Source: Mesostigma viride (taxonomy: Eukaryota; Streptophyta; Mesostigmatophyceae; Mesostigmatales; Mesostigmataceae). Taken from it: a stretch of DNA of 64,000 nt. Of the stretch, positions 1-10,783 are shown one piece after another. Location: positions 3,614,273 through 3,678,272 of the forward strand of contig RPFO01000667.1 of assembly GCA_009746045.1 (NCBI GenBank), given 5' to 3'. The position numbers and the translations under genes were made by a program. The first letter of the stretch is position 1. Each line of letters starts with the position of its first letter. Below the pieces are notes generated by a model. That model ran no database searches and was not told where the DNA came from. It saw only the letters and a list, made by a program, of their open reading frames with translations.

Positions 1-1546
1 CCCGTTGGGGAGTCGCGGAGCACCGAAGTGCTTTTAATCCCTGTGTGTGCACAACAGGAGAAAGGGTAGAGACCCCCAGTCTCCTTCATGCCTAAGGCAT
101 GCCACAGCTGCATTCGGGCACGCTAGCTAAACGGACACGCTAACGATCCGGCAATCTGTGGGTGCAATAAGACCCATGTGAGCATGGCATAGCGAGGAGC
201 GTGGGCAAGTAATCTGATCATAGCCAGGACGTAGCATGGCTGTACAAGGACTAAGCTAAGGCTATGGCTGGTTGTGTACCGTGCGTGAGCGGTGCACGTG
301 GCTAGGTAAGTTGGCACAGCTAGGCAAACATTCTAAGCATGGCTGCCATAGCGGCAGTGACTACCAGTGGATACAAGCTAGGGCTATTAAGCAAGCTATT
401 CTAGCCCGCTGGGGGCGTCCACATCTTGTGATTGATCATCACGTCCCCGCCCCTCCAGTACACCTTGGGCTTCTGCGGGTCCTGCTTGTGGCGGAGGTAT
501 TCCGGCCACAGGTCGCGTCGCTGCTGCTGCTGAGCGGGGGTCAGGTCGTCGTCCAGCGTCCAGGTGAGGTCGTGCAACCGCTTGCGACGAGAGAGGAACC
601 GCTGCTTGTCCTCACGGGAGGGGAAGGTGAGCAGGACTGGTGGGGGAGCCGCCTTATCCCGTGAGTTGGGAAGGCGGTGGCACCCACGCAGTTCTACCTC
701 ACCTACCAGGCCCATGAGGGTAAGGAGCTGGTCCTTAAGCTCGTCGGCAAGGGAGGTTGACGTCTCACCTGGCTTCTGGGGGAAACGATGCAGCACCACC
801 CGGCAGTCGCGGCGGGCGCGGTCGATGGCCTCCCGTTGCTGGGCCTGGCGGAGGTCTTCAAGCTCCTGGAGTTTCGTAGCGATGGCGTTGGTGGTGGAGG
901 CGGTCGCTGTCCGCAGCAGGTCCGCATAAGAGAGGGGCGGGAGGTCACCAGCATCCAGCCGGGGTGGCTGGGATGCGATGGTGGCCGTCTGCTCCGCTAT
1001 CTTTAGGACCTGTGAGGCCAGGGCCTCGGTGTGAGCGGTGATGGCTTCAAGCTTCTTCATGAGCACGCCGCACTTGCCCTCCACCTGGTTGAGGCGAGAG
1101 ACAAGTGCAGCGTGCGTCTCAGATGCCTGCGCCGCGGTGTGCAGCGCCGTGAACTGGGGTTGGAGCTTGCGGACGACCTTGGTTTCCACATTGGAGACCC
1201 GGGCCTCCACCGTGTTTCAAGCGTCGTGTTCAGCGAGGTCAGCTTCTCGGCCAACGGCCAGGTCACGTGCATGCTCCTCCAGCACTGCTCGGATGTCATC
1301 CTTGCAGAGGGAGGAAGCCGATGTATGTGTCTGTCGGCCGCGCAGGCTGGGCTGGGGCGCGGATCTTGGCAGCGATTGTGTCCATAGGTAGCTGGAAGAA
1401 GCTGCATAAGATAGCGAGGCGGTGGTCTCCCCTGGCAAAGAACCTCTCCAGGTTCTTGTCGCGGATGGGCGCTGTGGCCCCATGGAGCTTGCGTGGCCTG
1501 TGCTAAGAAACGCACTATTTCGACGCATTCGTCGTTGGTCAATTGC
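1..1546 (-). mobile_element. ORF1-only ('half-LINE') non-LTR retrotransposon, copy A, 5'-truncated
   Basis: This sequence recurs almost identically at 40642-44160, apart from a later insertion in that copy. On the - strand it has an L1-type ORF1 (see 401-1546) followed by about 400 bp of 3' untranslated sequence and no ORF2. The 3' end (CTCCCCAACGGG in - sense) lies at the window edge, so its tail is outside. Similarity to the other copy stops at about 1546, where copia sequence begins, so the copy is 5'-truncated and landed inside the copia element. The few mismatches to copy B suggest both are young. Confidence 0.75.
401..1546 (-). pseudogene. L1-type ORF1 (nucleic-acid-binding) protein, 5'-truncated and frameshifted
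   Basis: Two overlapping - strand frames make up this coding remnant: an upstream part at about 1217-1546 (with a KDDIRAVLEEH segment) and a 269-codon part at 401-1210. The second part has a long heptad-like coiled coil (VSNVETKVVRKL through the AITAHTEALASQVLKIAEQ stretch). It then has an RRM-like section with RDCRVVLHRFPQKPGE and VLLTFPSREDKQRFLSRRK, and a conserved tail (TLDDDLTPAQQQQRRDLW, KVYWRGGDVMINHKMW). Coiled coil, RRM and C-terminal domain in that order is the plan of L1 ORF1 proteins that coat retrotransposon RNA. One frameshift near 1212 separates the parts. The same tail occurs at 41044-41358 and, more diverged, near 47350-47550. Confidence 0.65.
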
Positions 1547-3727
1547 AGGGCAGCGGCAGATTGGCGAGTCTAGCTGTTCCTGGGTGTCTGACTTTAGTGG
1601 CAGGGTTCATTTGAAAGTGGTAGGAGAAATCATCTTGCCAGTTATGGGTGTAGATGTTTCCTTCCTAGTGCTGGAAGACTATGATGGTCCTATCATCTTG
1701 GGTCAGAATTTTCTTTGCACCCCTGGAGTTGTGGTTGTATCTCATAGCCTTATTCGTAAGGGTTGGGGTAGCATTCCACTGACTAACTTCAGGGCCCTGA
1801 ATTTTAATTTTTTCTCTGTGAAAGCGATCAGGAATGTGCAGTGGCCTGAGGATCAGATTCCTGTGGCTTCCAGTCTTGTGATGCCAGCTGCTCTTCACCC
1901 TAGCAGTATAGGTATTACTAAGAGATCACTGGCTGCTCATTCTCCTCTTAGCTATGATCAGCTTGTCCAGGAAATGAGTTCTCCTCTAATGTTTGAGGCC
2001 TGGAGGCTAGCATTTGCCAAGGCTCTAGAGGAGTGGTTGCAGTTTGACTGCTGTCAGCCTGTGAATGAAGTTCCCCCATACAGTACACGGTTGAAGCTCA
2101 GATTCGTCATCAAGCGGAAGGAGGTAGAGGGGGTGTCTATTCCCCATGTGCGTCCAGTTCTTAATGAATACCGTGGTACTGGGGATCTTCCGGGCGAGGA
2201 GTTGTATACACCTGGGATGCTACATGATACATGGCGTATTTTAATTAATTAATTAATTAAACTCGTGCTCCCGTTGGGGAGTCACGGAGCACCGAAGTGC
2301 TTTTAATCCCTGTGTGTGCACTACAGGAGAAAGGGCAGAGACCCCCAGTCTCCTTCATGCCAAAGGCATGCCACAGCTGCAATCGGGCGCGGCTAGCTAA
2401 AAGGACAGGCTAACGATCCGGCAAACTGTGGGTGCAATAAGACCCATGTGAGCATATCATAGCAAGGAGCGTGGGCAAGTATTTTGTTGTGCCTGTATGT
2501 CGGTATGCTGAACCAGGGTGCTGATATGTCTTCAGTTCTGCTAGATTTCAAGAGAGCATTTCTGAAGGGTGATCCCAGTGTGGCTCAACAGGTGTGGCAT
2601 TGTGAAACACCATTTCATGTGCCAGTTCCTGTAGCCTGGCAGGCAGAGCTCCAGTCTAGCTACCTGCTGATTCTGAAGGGTCTAGAAGGTCTCAGGTCCA
2701 GTCCCATCATTTGGAGGCTTACCCTGCCGAAGACTTCTTGACTAAACACTGTGGGTTGAAGGTGTCATCTGTGGACCCATGTTTATTGCTGGGTAGGTGG
2801 CATGATTTACCTGTGTATGCTAGCCTGCATGGTGATGACTTGCACTTGATTGCTCCCACTAAGTGGTTGAGTCAGTTTGTGCCCATCATTAATGATGCAT
2901 TTCCTTTGGGAAAAGAATTGTGGCAGAAGCCTGGAGAGGCTGTCACGTTCTGTGGAATGCAGGCTACATTGGTTCAGGAGGGGAGTCAGTGGCTGCAGGC
3001 GGGCAATGACTACAAGAGTACCATTCTTCAATCTGTTCCAGAGGTCATGACGTCATCCATTGCACCTGAGCTGAAAGGCAAGTTGGCCTGGTATGGCAGC
3101 ATTTTTGGGCCTGACATGATGGTCCATAGCAGATCCCCTGATGATGTGCTAATTCTGGAGGAGCCTTCCCAGATTATTGCACATGTTAACAAGTCTCCTG
3201 GTATTACTTTAGCTGGGATTGATTTGTCTTTGCCATTTTCCTTGGATATCTATGTTGATAGCTCCATGGATAGCAGGCAAGTTTCTAAGGTCAGAGGCAG
3301 GTCAGCTGGCTTGTTTGTGCTTCAGCAACATAGGCCTAGTTTTGTGGCCTGGTACAGTCGTCTTCAAAGAAGGGTTGCTGTGAGTTCAGATGTCTCTGAG
3401 TGCAGAGCCATTTGTGAAGGGATTCAGTCCAGTTTGTACATCAAGGAGCTGTTGCTAGCTATGGCTTCAGTGACTCCTCATACTCTTCAGCTGGAAACTT
3501 TGATCCTTTCAGATAACATGGGCATGGTCCAGTTTGTGCACAAGCAGTTGGCCAGAAGCAGAGATCTGGATTATCTCCTGCTGAAGGAGTTGGCAGGTCT
3601 GGTGGATATTCAACATCTTCCAGGTTCTGAGAATCCTGCTGATGCCTTGACTAAGTTGCCTCACAAGTCTGCTGAGCAATATAAGCTTCTTTACATGCAA
3701 GCTGATGAGCTCCTCTGTGTGAGTTGA
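1547..3727 (+). pseudogene. Ty1/copia pol polyprotein remnant (protease, RT, RNase H)
   Basis: The upstream piece (1560-2252) has a retropepsin-like region ending in PIILGQNFL, then a copia RT N-terminus (FEAWRLAFAKALEEWLQ and RLKLRFVIKRKEVEG). After the insertion at 2243-2478 the frame resumes with SVLLDFKRAFLKGD, the copia motif around the first catalytic Asp. A shift near 2711-2741 leads to the LHGDDLHLI block (the YVDD position) and an RNase H with VDSSMDSR, SSDVSECRAICEGIQ, LILSDNMGMVQF and the typical end ENPADALTKLPH. The stop is at 3725-3727. Gag and integrase are not recognisable. The frame is broken at least twice, so the element is dead. Confidence 0.7.
2243..2478 (-). mobile_element. 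Half-LINE 3' end inserted in copia pol, 7-bp TSD
   Basis: About 236 bp match the 3' untranslated end of copy A, in the same orientation, ending in an (AATT)n tail at 2243-2260. The heptamer GTATTTT flanks it at 2236-2242 and 2479-2485. Removing the insert plus one heptamer leaves the copia reading frame open across the junction, which shows both the insertion point and that this happened after the copia element arrived. Confidence 0.75.
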
Positions 3728-5130
3728 GCAATTCCAGTTGGAGCTTTGAGCTTGGTGACTGATTGGGTGAGAAGAGCTAACATAGAGCTGGGCTCTGTTA
3801 TGCTGAGAGCTGTGATGCTCTGAGGGCAGTAATGCTCTGTGTACATATGTGTATAATACTGTATTCTATGTAATGCTCAGTCATGGAGCATGATGTTGGT
3901 TGGGGGTTTGTCCTCAGTTTGAGGTTTGTCTCAACCAAAGGGATTTTATAGGGCAGGGTTCGATTCCCTGGGGCTGCTTAGGCGGATTTTCCCGGATTGG
4001 CTGACCCATCAACCTTGCTGGTGAGGTGGCGACAGGTCCCCCTAGTTTTGTCCCAGACAGAGGAAGGTAGTTTGTCATGTGCTTAATATATTTTGTGATG
4101 TGCTATTTCTCAGTCCATGGTGGGCGCCAGTTCTGATAACTATCAATGTCTACCTGATAAGGTCTTGTGGGTAACTTGTGGGGTTCCAATCAGGAGCCAT
4201 TATGGTGATGATTCCATTTTGGTCATTATTCTGGTTAGCCACAAGCTGCTACTCCAAACACTTGGCTTTCTACTTCCAGTGGATAGGGAATTCATTGTAA
4301 TTCGTCATGGCTGAGATGTATTGTGATCTGGTGCTTGATTAATCCCGAGCAGAGACTACAGAGAGCTGGGAGGGATGTCAAGTGCTATGCATGTTGTTTC
4401 TATATATGTGTTGCCAAGCCTAACAGCTCTAAAAGAAAGAAAGGGCTGGAGTTAATATGGCTGTTACGTCCAAGCTCTAAAAGAGAAGAAAGGGCTGGAG
4501 TTAATATTGCCTGGCAAGCAATATTATTCTACTAAGCTACTTGGCTTGTAGAGATTCTACTTCCGGTTACTACAATCCAGAAACGGGTTCATTCTGATGA
4601 GTATTGCTCGAGATATGAGCAAGATACTGTTCTACTACATTCTACTTGGATTCAGTGATTCTACGGTCACTGGTTCTTCAAGTGACGCGTGGCATACGAC
4701 GTCTTGTCACAGTGTACGATAGGACATTTAGTCTCCGACACTGCGGTCTATTCAATGCTATTGATTAGACGTAACAAATAGTGACAGGACTTGTGCGACA
4801 GGACACTGATGTGACTATTTATGGATAACGAGTCGAGATCTGCTGGTCCAGAGTGAAGGACAGCAATATTGTGAGATGATCTGTCCTATCAGTCATCTGG
4901 ATGTGACTGCGTCACAATTAGTATATAACGAGCAGGCGCTGCCACTTGGTAGCACCACTTTCCCTGCACCTGTGTCCTCGCACCTTTGGCGACGGTTCTC
5001 ACGTGCCTCGTGCATTCTGTGCTGGTAGCCATAACCAGCAACGTAAACCTATTGATTAATATAACTACTTCCTCTGTATATATTAATCAGTGCAGGCTGA
5101 ACCACAGTTCAGCCACAGTTTCTTTAACTG

Positions 5131-5333
5131 GAGGGAGGGAGGGAGGGAGGGAGGGAGGGAGGGAGGGAGGGAGGGAGGGAGGGAGGAGGGAGGGAGGGAG
5201 GGAGGGAGGGAGGGAGGAGGGAGGGAGGGAGGGAGGGAGGGAGGGAGGGAGGGAGGGAGGGAGGGAGGGAGGGAGGAGGGAGGGAGGGAGGGAGGGAGGG
5301 AGGGAGGGAGGGAGGAGGAGGGAGGAGGGAGGG
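5131..5333. repeat. (GGGA)n microsatellite
   Basis: About 200 bp of GGGA with occasional GGA or AGG slips. Frames through it give GGRE or PPSLPS repeats and are not genes. Confidence 0.95.
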
Positions 5334-5364
5334 CATGACTGACGGAGGGCATGAATGGGGGAGG

Positions 5365-5431
5365 GTGTGTGTGCGTGCGTGCATGCGTGCGTGCGTGCGT
5401 GTGTGCATGCGTGCGTGCGTGCGTGCGTGCA

Positions 5432-5475
<44 letters not shown>

Positions 5476-5498
5476 TGTGTGTGTCCGTGCGTGCGTGG
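5365..5498. repeat. (GTGC)n microsatellite
   Basis: Alternating GTGC units with a few ATGC and TGTG variants, abutting the neighbouring tetranucleotide arrays. Purine-pyrimidine alternation makes it a Z-DNA-prone tract. Confidence 0.95.
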
Positions 5499-5504
5499 TT
5501 ATAT

Positions 5505-5753
5505 GGGTGGGTGGTCGGGTGGGTGGGTGGGTGGGTGGGTGGGTGGGTGGGTGGGTGGGTGGGTGGGTGGGTGGGTGGGTGGGTGGGTGGGTGGGTGGGT
5601 GGGTGGGTGGTGGGTGGGTGGGTGGGTGGGTGGGTGGGTGGTGGGTGGGTGGGTGGGTGGGTGGGTGGGTGGTGGGTGGGTGGGTGGGTGGGTGGGTGGG
5701 TGGGTGGGTGGGTGGGTGGGTGGGTGGGTGGGTGGGTGGGTGGGTGGGTGGGT
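5505..5753. repeat. (GGGT)n microsatellite
   Basis: Roughly 250 bp of GGGT with three one-base slips (GGTGGTGGG). The G-runs at 4-bp spacing could form G-quadruplexes. No coding signal. Confidence 0.95.
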
Positions 5754-5939
5754 TGGGAAGGTGTGCTTTTTATTATGATGATTAGTTAAGTTTCATGTGT
5801 GTTATTGATGCACATGTTGACGTTGTATCATGGGCGTGTGCCCCTAAGTCTGCCTTCCTGCATTGTCACATAATATATAATCTAGATGTGTTGTTGGGAA
5901 CCTGATTATACATTCCAAACTGGAATGAAATCTTGACAA

Positions 5940-7500
5940 CTATGTGATGAAACCCTTGAAAAACAATTACTAGGAACTGCATTTTTTGTGTTATGTTCGC
6001 TAGCATCTGTCACCTATTTGTCGTGCAAACAGTCTGAATTTCTTGTGGGCAGATAACATAGATGTTTTTATGAGCTGTGCAAAGTTCTAGGCTTAACTGA
6101 GTTAATTGATATGTGCACCCATGTGTCGGAACCCTTGGAAAACCATGAAAAACTGCATATTGGGGGGTATTTATGCTAGCATATGTCACCATTTTGCCAT
6201 CTAACCAGCCTGAAACTTTGTGGGCATGCTGCATGGGATGTGTTTAGAACATGTGCAAAGTTCCAGGCCCAACTGAGTTCATTTGGTGTCATTATATATG
6301 CATATGTGTGATGAAAACCTTGGAAAACCATGGAAAAAATGCATTTGGGGGTATTTATGCTAGCATCTGTCACCATTTCGTCAACCAACCAGCCTGAAAC
6401 TTTGTGGGCATGCTTCATGGGATGTGTTTAGAACATATGCAAAGTTCCAGGCCCAACTGAGTTCATTTGGTGTCATTATATATATGCATATGTGTGATGA
6501 AACCCTTGGAAAACCATGAAAAACTGCATTTTGGGGGTATTTATGCTAGCATTTGTCACCAATTTGTCATCCAACCAGCCTGAAACTTTGTGGGCATGCT
6601 GCATGGGATGTGTTTAGAACATGTGCAAAGTTCCAGGCCCAACTGAGTTCATTTGGTGTCATTATGTATGCATATGTGTGATAAACGCCCCAGCTTAGGG
6701 GAATACAGCAGTAGTGTAGAATAGATAGACCGTGGCCATGTACATGTACGCCTCCTAGAGGCCCTATCCCAGCTAAGCCACGCGCTTTATTTAATCATGT
6801 ACATGTGTGCCTATGATGAGCCACACTCCAGATGATGCCTAGCTTTATTTAGTTATGTTGTGCCCATGCAGGGAGTAACTCTCTGCTGAGACGCCATGCC
6901 CTAGCTTTTTGTATAGCTATGCTGCTCTTCCCCCCCATGACAGGCTCCCCCTTCGCTGGGCATAGCTTGAAGATCATGGGGATGCACGTGCCCTGGTGCA
7001 CCTAGAGCAAGGGTCCTTTACATCCCCACCCTTGCAGGAAGTAGCTTAGGATGTATGATAGGCCATATGCCCCCTCTCAAGGGCTATGTGCTACATATAC
7101 TCCCAACGGAGTTATGTTACAATTCAATTCAATTCAATTCAATGTGTGATAAAACCCTTAAAAAACCATGAAAAACTGCATTTTTTGGGTATTTATGCTT
7201 GCATTTGTCACCAATTTGTCATCCAGCCAGCCTGAAACTTTGTGGGCATGTTGCATGGGATGTGTTTAGAACATGTGCAAAGTTCCAGGCCCAACTGAGT
7301 TCATTTGATGTCATTATATATGCATACATGCCAGAAAGTGCTGAAAATACGGTATTTTTTGCTAGCAAATGTCACCATGTTACCATGCTGCCAACTCCCA
7401 AAAATTTTTTTGACCACATGGCATCATAAGATATCTGATAAGGAACCTTGGTGCCAAATTTGAGGTCAAACTGACCATTATTCCATCTCCAAATATTTTC
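5940..7500. repeat. ~185-bp tandem satellite, about seven diverged monomers
   Basis: A unit containing TTTATGCTAGCAT, TGTCACC, CCAGCCTGAAACTTTGTGG, GTTCCAGGCCCAACTGAG and CATATGTGTGATGAAA recurs with starts near 5993, 6170, 6354, 6540, 7193 and 7361. The spacing is 184-187 bp once the insert at 6686-7141 is subtracted. Central monomers are the most alike and edge monomers (5940 and 7340-7500) have decayed, as expected of an array homogenised in the middle. No ORF. Confidence 0.8.
6686..7141 (+). mobile_element. 5'-truncated retroelement 3' end inserted in the satellite, 12-bp TSD
   Basis: This block interrupts a satellite monomer. It is flanked by ATGTGTGATAAA at 6674-6685 and 7142-7153. It ends in an (AATTC)n tail at 7119-7141, as expected of target-primed reverse transcription. 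The body resembles the 3' untranslated region of the half-LINE at 46099-48027: both have a CAGTAGTGTAGA start, repeated 'TTAGCTATGC' clauses, and a GCTATGTGYTACATATRCTCC end. Confidence 0.8.
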
Positions 7501-7977
7501 CAGGGGAAGAAAATGGGTTTTCGGATTGATGTGGAGTAGAGCCTCGTTTAAGCCACACCTTAACCCCTAAAATCAGTGCAAGAGCATGGTTGGGTCAATT
7601 TCAACTTTCAGCACGGATTCTGACTCCCTGAGGTCTGCTCTACTTGGCAAAAATGTCAGTTTCGCTGACTGAGCACGATTTCGTGGTTGAGGGGGGGGGT
7701 GTCCGTGGTGGGGGTCTCATTTAAGACACTGGGCTATTTTTAAGCGTTCAGGGTGGTCTCCAGGGAAGCAGGGGTGCTTGGCAGGCGGAGCAATTAACGG
7801 GGAGTTGAGCGCCGCTTACTCGGGTCAAGTCTGGCGGCTCGAGGTTCGGAAAAAGCGGGAAAAGGCAGGACAAGAGCCGGGAAGAGCATGAATGATGAAA
7901 GGATGCCGCCACCACCTTTGCTCGGGTGTCGGTTCGCTAGGCCTGTTCCAGGCAAGATGCGGGGAGTGTGAGCGGGT

Positions 7978-8523
7978 ATGGAGGACATCATATTCCCCCG
8001 CAAGGTGCTGGATAAAGGGCCAGTGCCATATCGCACTTTCAAAAGCCTTATATTGGGGAATGTTAGGGGTGCTGATGGCCTCGGAGTTCGGGCCTCTAAG
8101 CCCATGTATCACTCCTTTCTTGCAACTGTGATGCCGCCCGAGGAGCTGACACAGCTCGGGTGGAATGGCTACCAGAAGCTGATGAGGGGGGAGCAAGCTA
8201 TATGGAGCGAATGGGAGTCTCTTGTTGGTAAGAACACTGGACGGCTAAGCAAATCCCAGCTCGCTGCCTGCTCCATGGAGGAGCTCGTCAAGCTTTTGGG
8301 CGGGCGTGAGAAGGCCGTGGTGGTGGCGAAGACCTGGAACAATTTTCAATCTGCCTTGGGCGACGAGCCTGCTGTTCACTCAGAGTTGAAGGAATTTCTG
8401 GGGCGAGAGGGTGTGGTTGGTGGCAACGAGCCTGCACTTGAGGGTGCGGAGAAGGACAGTGATGGTGGCGACTCAGCAGATGGCATGTTGGAGACCATTG
8501 TAAATTCCAAAGCAATCGTTAGC
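7978..8523 (+). CDS. Hypothetical protein ORF, 5' part before the pentanucleotide array
   Basis: An ATG at 7978 opens a normal-composition reading frame of about 180 codons. It then runs into the GCCTT/GCCTC array, which stays open for 300 more codons only because a pentanucleotide repeat has no stops. Residues 1-180 are mixed and soluble-looking (RTFKSLILGNVRGADGLG, PPEELTQLGWNGYQKLM, SMEELVKLLGGREK, an acidic end AEKDSDGGDSADG), with no signal peptide or membrane segment. I do not recognise a family. The block from Q to K may be a helical DNA- or protein-binding module. It could be a truncated first exon or transposon cargo. Confidence 0.35.
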
Positions 8524-9420
8524 CCCTTGCCTTGCCTTGCCTTGCCTTGCCTTGCCTTGCCTTGCCTTGCCTTGCCTTGCCTTGCCTTGCCTTGCCTTGC
8601 CTCAGTTGCCTTGCCTCGCCTCGCCTCGCCTCGCCTCGCCTCGCCTCGCCTCGCCTCGCCTCGCCTCGCCTCGCCTCGCCTCGCCTCGCCTCGCCTCGCC
8701 TCGCCTCGCCTCGCCTCGCCTCGCCTCGCCTCGCCTCGCCTCGCCTCGCCTCGCCTCGCCTCGCCTCGCCTCGCCTCGCCTCGCCTCGCCTCGCCTCGCC
8801 TCGCCTCGCCTCGCCTCGCCTCGCCTCGCCTCGCCTCGCCTCGCCTCGCCTCGCCTCGCCTCGCCTCGCCTCGCCTCGCCTCGCCTCGCCTCGCCTCGCC
8901 TCGCCTCGCCTTGCCTTGCCTTGCCTTGCCTTGCCTTGCCTTGCCTTGCCTTGCCTTGCCTTGCCTTGCCACGCCTTGCCACGCCTTGCCTTGCCACGCC
9001 TTGCCTTGCCTTGCCTTGCCACGCCACGCCTTGCCACGCCTTGCCACGCCTTGCCACGCCTTGCCACGCCTTGCCACGCGCCTTGCCACGCCTTGCCACG
9101 CCTTGCCACGCCTTGCCACGCCTTGCCACGCCTTGCCACGCCTTGCCTTGCCACGCGCCTTGCCACGCCTTGCCACGCCTTGCCACGCCTTGCCACGCCT
9201 TGCCACGCCTTGCCACGCCTTGCCACGCCTTGCCACGCCACGCCACGCCACCGGCACGCCACGCCACGCCACCGGCACGCCACGCCACGCCACGCCACGC
9301 CACGCCACGCCACGCCACGCCACGCCACGCCACGCCACGCCACGCCACGCCACGCCACGCCACGCCACGCCACGCGTGGCATGGCATGGCATGGCATGGC
9401 ATGGCATGGCATGGCATGGT
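8522..9420. repeat. 0.9-kb pentanucleotide array GCCTT / GCCTC / GCCAC / GGCAT
   Basis: The array has phases: GCCTT (8522-8610), GCCTC (8611-8910), GCCTT (8911-8970), mixed GCCTT and GCCAC with occasional 7-bp slips (8971-9237), GCCAC (9238-9374), then (ATGGC)n (9375-9420), which is the same type of unit on the opposite strand. The switch occurs at a CCACGCGTGG palindrome. All long ORFs over it are artefacts. Confidence 0.95.
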
Positions 9421-10357
9421 TAGTGCTAGTTAAAATGAACTAATTAATTAATCAAATTAAAGTAAAACATGACTCCGTTGGGAGATCAATTAATGAATTG
9501 GTTAGTGCTAATTAAAATGCTTGTGCTTTCCCCCACGGGAAACAACTAGTGTAAAAGCTTATTTCACGTATTTCTTTCACGTGCCCCGGCATTTGGGAGG
9601 CGGGCACCTGCCTTTGTACCTTACGGGTGCAAATTATATGTAAGTAGGTGTCATCCATCCCGGCTCATAATAATTAAACTCATGGTCCCATTGATGAAAA
9701 GAGACTACGAACATGGAAGCATGGCACGCCCATTGATGCTCACAATAGTATGTTGTCACATACAATCATTAGACTACTTGATTATGCGTCCAAGAGTGTG
9801 GTGTTGTCTCATTTAATATCAATGCACGTCATATACTAGGATAACTTAGTGGGTTAGATGCGGTCCCGTTGGGGAGCCAAGGAGCATGACCCTTGGACTG
9901 GAATGGAAGGGTTACGTAATTAATTACGTAACCCTTACATTGATGATATATCCATGCACATAATGGCGCATCTCACTAAACATAATGGTGCACACCATAT
10001 GAAAAGAGACAACGAACGTGGAAGCATGGCACCATATGATCAAAAGCCATTTGTCCAAATGTATCCTAGTTACTAGCGACATGATACTATCTAGCTTCCG
10101 TCTCCGTCACACGTCTAGGACGGCATTATAACAAGGTCCAGTTCTGAAGGCATGCCTTGTCAAGCATTATGCCTTGTCAAGCATTATAAAGGCCGAATGT
10201 CAAGATGCAATGTTTGGGCATGTTGTATGTTGTCATTTATTAAAGCATAACGTTAACGTTGCACGCACATGATCAAAGAACCAGCCATGTCTATTGATAT
10301 AACCACGTTTATTAGAATGGATTACCTGGCAGGTCTCGTCGCCTAAGCATGCAGGCT
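9421..10357. other. Noncoding AT-rich stretch with retroelement-tail fragments
   Basis: No gene seen. There are several short pieces that look like half-LINE 3' ends: CCGTTGGG-type motifs beside AATTAATT at about 9425-9500 and 9862-9880. A direct repeat of about 28 bp (GAGACWACGAACRTGGAAGCATGGCAC) lies near 9700 and 10005. TGCCTTGTCAAGCATTA is tandemly doubled at 10152-10185. Confidence 0.5.
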
Positions 10358-10783
10358 TTAAACGTTTTCGTACTTGAGGTCACGGCGTGAAAGTAAGCTG
10401 ACAACAGCATTGCGCACCTCCGGCTCGCTGTCCTCGCATTCGAGGCTGGAAAAGAATTCCTGAAATGAATAATATTTTTTGATTTTGGAAGCCCTTGCTG
10501 CAGGCAGCACTGTCAAACCCTTAACATCCTGGAGTGACTTCAGGACGTTCGCATGGGCCTGCGAAAGCGTCCCGACTTTCTTCTTATCATAAAAAATCGA
10601 GAAGCATGTGGGGTATCCGGCTAGAGGTGTGAACTCCCAAGTACACACCTCGTCTGTGTCTACCTTCATGCAATCGTTGAATTTTAGCCCAACGCATTTA
10701 AGCGTAATGGACAAATTCAAATTGTCGTGCTTAACACGTTTCGCACTGGGTGACAATGCAGAACGTGGCGAGCGTTCCGCCAT
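10358..10783 (-). CDS. Hypothetical 141-aa basic protein
   Basis: ATG at 10781-10783 and TAA at 10358-10360 enclose 141 codons of ordinary composition. The N-terminus is Ser/Arg-rich with a possible nuclear signal (SAKRVKHD). A beta-rich middle (ITLKCVGLKFNDC, VCTWEFTPLAG, CFSIFYDKKKVGTL) is followed by a helical, lysine-rich and then acidic end (RASKIKKYYSFQEFFSSLE, CEDSEPEVRNAVVSLLSRRD). No motif I can assign and no membrane segment. It sits just inside the right inverted terminus of the 7540-11034 block and faces the other ORF there, so it may be cargo or an accessory protein. It is short but coding-like. Confidence 0.45.
   Translation of the reverse strand: MAERSPRSALSPSAKRVKHDNLNLSITLKCVGLKFNDCMKVDTDEVCTWEFTPLAGYPTCFSIFYDKKKVGTLSQAHANVLKSLQDVKGLTVLPAARASKIKKYYSFQEFFSSLECEDSEPEVRNAVVSLLSRRDLKYENV

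Larger units (their letters stand above)
1547..5100 (+). mobile_element. Ty1/copia-type LTR retrotransposon, decayed and nested
   Basis: The coding part (1547-3727) has protease-, reverse transcriptase- and RNase H-like segments in copia order. After the stop come about 1.3 kb of noncoding DNA that probably hold the polypurine tract (a purine-rich stretch near 4062) and the 3' LTR. A TATA-like GTATATAAC at 4920-4928 is followed by a pyrimidine-rich leader, as expected of U3/R. No 5' LTR is in the window, so the LTR limits and the end near 5100 are guesses. A local duplication of about 35 bp lies at 4420-4456 and 4474-4508. Confidence 0.6.

Noticed and set aside
4986-5790. Long ORFs on both strands reading as GGRE, PPSL, WVGG or RACV repeats
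   Set aside because: They are translations of tetranucleotide microsatellites; every frame is open because the unit lacks stops.
7978-9423. A 481-codon ORF ending in LASPR/LPCLA/HATPR repeats
   Set aside because: Only the first ~180 codons have normal composition; the rest is the pentanucleotide array, open in several frames on both strands.
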